NCBI GenBank assembly: GCA_028023455.1
Contig: JAQFVV010000030.1
Location: 4,420,501-4,484,500 of the forward strand
Source of the DNA: Epiperipatus broadwayi
Taxonomy: Eukaryota; Onychophora; Udeonychophora; Euonychophora; Peripatidae
Length of the DNA stretch: 64,000 nt
Reading direction: 5' to 3'
Shown: in pieces, positions 60,401 through 64,000 of the stretch
How the letters are laid out: each line of letters begins with the position of its first letter
Position numbering within the stretch: the first letter of the stretch is position 1
Position numbers and translations under genes: made by a program
Notes under the pieces: model-generated
The model's database searches: none
Told to the model about the DNA's origin: nothing
What the model saw: the letters and a program-made list of their open reading frames with translations, nothing else

Positions 60401-60407
60401 ATTGACA

Positions 60408-60625
60408 TCACATGATCACCATTTCTTATGCTTGCTCAAAACTTATTAAAACAGGCAAAACTCTCCATACATATTGCCACTCAGTGCAAGCCAGGGTAAT
60501 CAAAAGATATTGGATGAGTAGACATTGAACGGAGATTTTATGCACAAGCATTCTGGCATCCATTAATTATTCTGACTTGTACTGAGTTGCAACACGTATA
60601 GAGAGTTCTGCGCGTTATTTAATTG
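60408..60625. mobile_element. Foldback element, short form
   Basis: CATCACATGATCACCATTTC, AAACAGGCAAAACTCTCCAT, CACTCAGTGCAAGCCAG left arm; then GATATTGGATGAGTAGAC, TTATGCACAAGCATTCTGGC and a diverged right tip. The ribozyme is deleted. Confidence 0.75.
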
Positions 60626-60629
60626 CTTA

Positions 60630-61540
60630 AATCTAGTCTTCTTTAGATGATTTATAATATTCCTAGCAAATATATCTGATAATTCTATAACTTTTACTAA
60701 TTTTTCATCTTAAATAACATTAAGACCTTCTTTATATTTCTGTTATAACTTTATTATTTAGACATTGTGTATAATTTTATCGCCACTTTCTCTATTTTTT
60801 CATTTGTTTTTTTTTTTTAAATGTCTATAAATATTTCATTATTTCTTAAAGATGGTCACCGTATGTTCTGGCTTTTTCTAATTTAGATTAAATAGCATTT
60901 AAAGACTTCTTGATTTTGCATATAATTTTTGTAAAAAATTTCATACAATTCTTGATGTTAATTTGTTTTTAGTAACTACGTCATCTTTCAATAGTCAAAA
61001 TAAGAGTCATAGATCACATGACCCTATCTCTTAGGCTTGTAAGTTATAAACAGTGAGGATTGCCAAATCTTTCTTTTTGGTGAAATAATTTTTATCTTAA
61101 CCCTAAAATAACATTTTAAACCTTTCACTCTTTGATTCTTTTTTTACGATGTTTTTGTTGTTGTTTCTAGTTACATTTATTTATAAACATATTCAATTCT
61201 GAATATAGTTTTTAATGGTTTTAATTTTTTTATTTCATACGTTGCTTCAATAAAACCTTTATTGTTAAATTGTTTTTATAGCTGTTTTTAATAAAATATC
61301 TTTTTACTGATCTCATTCATGACTGTGTCACTTCCAAAATCTTATTATTTTAAAATGATTTTTAATTTCTACCTTAAATTCACTGGAATATTTTTAAAGA
61401 GAAAGAATATCAATTGTTATTACTGTCATTTTTAACAGCTTTTATTTTTGCACTCTTTGCAATTTTGTTTTTAAGGAGATCCCAAACCCAGGCAGATACA
61501 ATTAGGTGTTAAAGGATGCCAGATAACACCCAAGACCATT
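60630..61540. other. No recognisable feature
   Basis: AT-rich; a slightly GC-richer stretch at 61480-61560 has no identity that I can name. Confidence 0.45.
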
Positions 61541-62029
61541 GGCGTGGAGTGTTCCGATTATTCTGCTCATTTCAGTTTAAAAATTGCACTTTTTATTAGA
61601 AAAACTACACAACTATCATAGATATAAACATAATCACAAAAACAAAAAAATCAAATAACTCTTGAAATCAAATATCAAAAATATTAGTAATTAAGAAATG
61701 ACAAAAAATATTAGTGAATCACATAACCAAAAGTAACAAACAACTCTTGAAATCAAATAATTAGAAAATGCCCCCAAAATTGGTGTAATAAAAATTTATA
61801 ACAATACTAAAGTATTCTACTGTTAAAATAACATATCAAATGTATGGTGACAAAATAAATTACTAAACCAAAGTATTAACTTGCTTAATATAAACTAAAA
61901 TATAATATGTATATATGTAATAGGTATATACTTAAACTAATATAAACTATGTAATCACATACTTCATCAATAAATAGATTGTTAAAAGTATTTATTATGT
62001 GTGACTTACACATATATAAATATTATTGC

Positions 62030-62402
62030 TTATAATAACTTCTCTCATATACACTATAATGCAAACAAATTTTTTAATAAAACTTCTTTATTTTCCTGAT
62101 AGTTCCAACTGTCCAACAGTCTTAATCAGAGTTTCTCAAATTTCTTCTAGTTTAAGTAGAGGAAATTTGAGAAGCTCTGATGAAGACTGGTGGACAGTCA
62201 AAACTGTCTAAAATATGGGAAATTTGAGAAGCTTCAATGAAGACTGCTGGACAGTCGAAACTGTCAGGAAAATAAAGGAAATTTGAGAAGCTCTGGTGAA
62301 GACTGCTGGATAGTTGAAACTGTCAGGAAAATAAAGAAGTTTTATTAAAAAAATTTTTTGCATTAAAATGTATATGAGAGAAGTTATTATAAGCAATATA
62401 TA
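62030..62402. repeat. Tandem hammerhead-like units in an inverted repeat
   Basis: Three ~59-61 bp direct units on + (GGAAATTTGAGAAGCT starts at 62161, 62218 and 62277) and one inverted unit at about 62085-62145. Each has the order CTGATGA-like core, GACTG/CAGTC hairpin, GAAAC, TGTC. Each carries a core lesion: unit 1 AAAAC for GAAAC (62200), unit 2 core replaced by TTCAATGA, unit 3 CTGGTGA, inverted unit CTGATTA. Outer arms (AACTTCTCTCATATACA/ATGTATATGAGAGAAGTT) close the structure. Confidence 0.65.
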
Positions 62403-62494
62403 TGAATATATGATAAAATGCAAAGAAAGTAAATGAAAAGAATAAGAGTACATAAATATTACACAGAGTAAAATTTTTTAAAATAAATATTGTA

Positions 62495-62908
62495 TACCAG
62501 ATTCATGGCAACTAATTTAAACTGAAGGGTTAATATTCCAGTGTATGCTCAATGTGATACTCATATTACATTGATTAATGATATCATTAGACTTAGCAAT
62601 GAACCAAGTTTGACTTCCTTTTCCTATCATCAGGCTCAGGAAAACATTCATATCCACTATTTTTCTCATGATTAAAAAATACTGAATTAAACCGAGATTA
62701 ATTAGTGGACATGAATTTTTTCCTCAAATGATTAGTGCTATTTGCAATGAACCTAATGATAGGAAGAGGAAGTTGAAAGAGGCTTGGTTTCTTGCTTACT
62801 CTAATGACATCACTAATCAACGTAATATGAGGGTCCCATTGAGCATGCACATGAATATCAATCGTTCAGTTTAAATTAGTTGCCATGAATCTGGGATGCA
62901 GTATCAAA
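62495..62908. mobile_element. Penelope-like element remnant, inverted pair
   Basis: Arms 62495-62650 and 62750-62908 are inverted copies (CAGATTCATGGCAACTAATTT/AAATTAGTTGCCATGAATCTG). The right arm on + (about 62745-62870) reads NEPNDRKRKLKEAWFLAYSN and NDITNQRN, the KRKxKEA PLE tail of a further subfamily. Confidence 0.65.
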
Positions 62909-63211
62909 AATGCTTGATGAATTAGTATTTATTTTTTATTTTAAAAAGTTTTTAATTGGTGTAATATTTATACATATGTTGGATATTTACACTTGGAACC
63001 GAGTTGGTGATTTATTTATTTGTTCTTAATTTGTTTATTTTTTTGATTAAATATTATTTGCTAAACTATTCTTTTTGAAAATTTCTACAACCTGCATTTT
63101 TTTTATCCTCAAAAATTCTTGATTTTTTTTTTTTTTTTGCTTAAGAAAATATTCATAAAGTTTTGATTTTAATATTTAATAATTATAGGTAACATAACTA
63201 TTTACATATTA

Positions 63212-63490
63212 AGCATCACATGATCACCATCTCTTATACTAGCACGTAATTGTTTATAAACAAGGCAAAACTCTCCATACATTAGTGCCACCCTGTGCCA
63301 ACCAGAGTGCTCTCAGATCCAAAACTTATCAGTGATGAAGGCCATAAGCCAGAAACCAGTCTGGGGATATTGGAAGAGTAGGCATTAGATAAGGATTTTA
63401 AGGATAAGCCTTCTGGCATCCATTGATTACTCTGGTTGGCACAGGGTGGCACTACTGTATGGAGAGTTTTGCCTTATTTATATATTGTTT
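63212..63490 (+). mobile_element. Foldback element with near-intact ribozyme
   Basis: Left arm CATCACATGATCACCATC ... CCACCCTGTGCCAACCAGAG, then directly the ribozyme region: at 63331 GTGATGA replaces CTGATGA (C3 to G), the rest (GAAACCAGTC, CTGGGG) intact; then GGAAGAGTAGGC and the right arm with GGCACTACTGTATGGAGAG. The C3 change breaks a core base. Confidence 0.8.
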
Positions 63491-64000
63491 AACAAAATAG
63501 TTTTGATGAAATATCAAGTTTTACCTTCCTGCCATAAGTACATTTTATACTTTCATACATTAGTTTAGTAATTTTTTAACTATGTTTAATATGTTTTTCC
63601 ATGTAGGCAATTATATAATTAGTCAAATATTATTTTCTAATTTGGCTTTCATTGACTGGGCTAATATTTCTTTTTTAACCCTGGGTTTAGTAATTTATTT
63701 TGCTTCCATACATTTGATATGCTATTTTAAAAGTAGAATACTTTAGTATTAAATTTCTTATTACACTAATTTTGGGGAGCATTTTCTAATTACTAATATT
63801 TTTGATATTTGATTTTGATAGTTCCTTGATTCGTTGTTTTTGATCATGTGATTTGCTAATATTTTTTTGTCATTTCTTTATTACTATATTTCTTATCTGA
63901 TTTCAAGAGTTATTTGGATTCATTAGTCATATGATTACATTTATATCTATGACAGTTGTTTGTTTTTCTGATTGAAAATTGCAATTTTTTAACTGTACTG

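Larger units (their letters stand above)
61565..64000. mobile_element. Composite flanked by ~300 bp inverted arms
   Basis: Left arm about 61565-61885 and right arm about 63680-63998 are inverted copies (TAAAGTATTCTAC, CATATCAAATGTATGG, AACTCTTGAAATCAAATAA, ATATCTATGA blocks). They enclose the tandem hammerhead relics (62.03-62.4), a PLE inverted pair (62.5-62.9) and a foldback copy (63.2-63.5). The right arm runs to the window edge, so the outer boundary is unknown. Could be a larger foldback/PLE or a DNA transposon with nested insertions. Confidence 0.6.

Overview
This is nuclear DNA of a metazoan, most likely an invertebrate. It is very AT-rich (roughly three quarters A+T by eye), has no operons, and carries one spliced C2H2 zinc-finger exon in a sea of decayed transposable elements. 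Elements of these kinds (Penelope-like elements with GIY-YIG domains and hammerhead ribozymes, RTE-type LINEs, tRNA-derived SINEs, hAT-type non-autonomous transposons) are common in molluscs, arthropods and other invertebrates. The sequence alone does not fix the species.

The only convincing host gene is the + strand exon at about 38.64-39.75 kb, with a 3' splice site upstream and a GT donor downstream. It encodes an acidic N-terminal region and three C2H2 zinc fingers. No other exon of it is recognisable, so the rest is either beyond the window or not visible.

Layout. 0.3-1.6 kb: RTE-type LINE remnant, with related copies at 17.6-18.7 (-), 28.7-30.0 (+) and 59.6-60.0 (-), and a 5' endonuclease fragment at 53.3-53.6 (-). 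7.9-10.8, 35.7-36.1, 40.5-41.5, 44.6-45.2, 48.1-48.9 and 62.5-62.9 kb: 5'-truncated Penelope-like elements (PLEs), mostly keeping the C-terminal endonuclease tail plus an inverted copy of their own 3' end. 14.8-15.3 kb: long GATA/GACA microsatellite. 19.9-22.8 kb: two related non-autonomous hAT-type elements in opposite orientation. 25-37, 43, 47, 49, 52-53, 60 and 63 kb: about fourteen foldback elements of one family. Ten short tRNA-derived SINE copies are scattered from 12.9 to 57.3 kb, half or more with clear target-site duplications.

The most interesting signal is a set of hammerhead ribozyme motifs (core C-U-G-A-N-G-A, a hairpin, G-A-A-A, a two-pair helix III and a cleavable C or A). Six look intact on paper (23.77, 25.32, 25.80, 31.33, 35.47 and 38.48 kb, with a seventh at 34.30 kb next to a tRNA-like promoter). 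In the foldback family a TATA box lies a constant 140-155 bp upstream of the ribozyme. In the 25.2-25.9 kb copy two near-identical arms place two TATA boxes back to back, each pointing outward through its own ribozyme. PLE-linked hammerheads are known, but the divergent foldback organisation and the tRNA-like/hammerhead composite deserve a closer look. Another structure worth attention is the pair of ~300 bp inverted arms at 61.6 and 63.7-64.0 kb, which enclose three unrelated-looking hammerhead/PLE relics.
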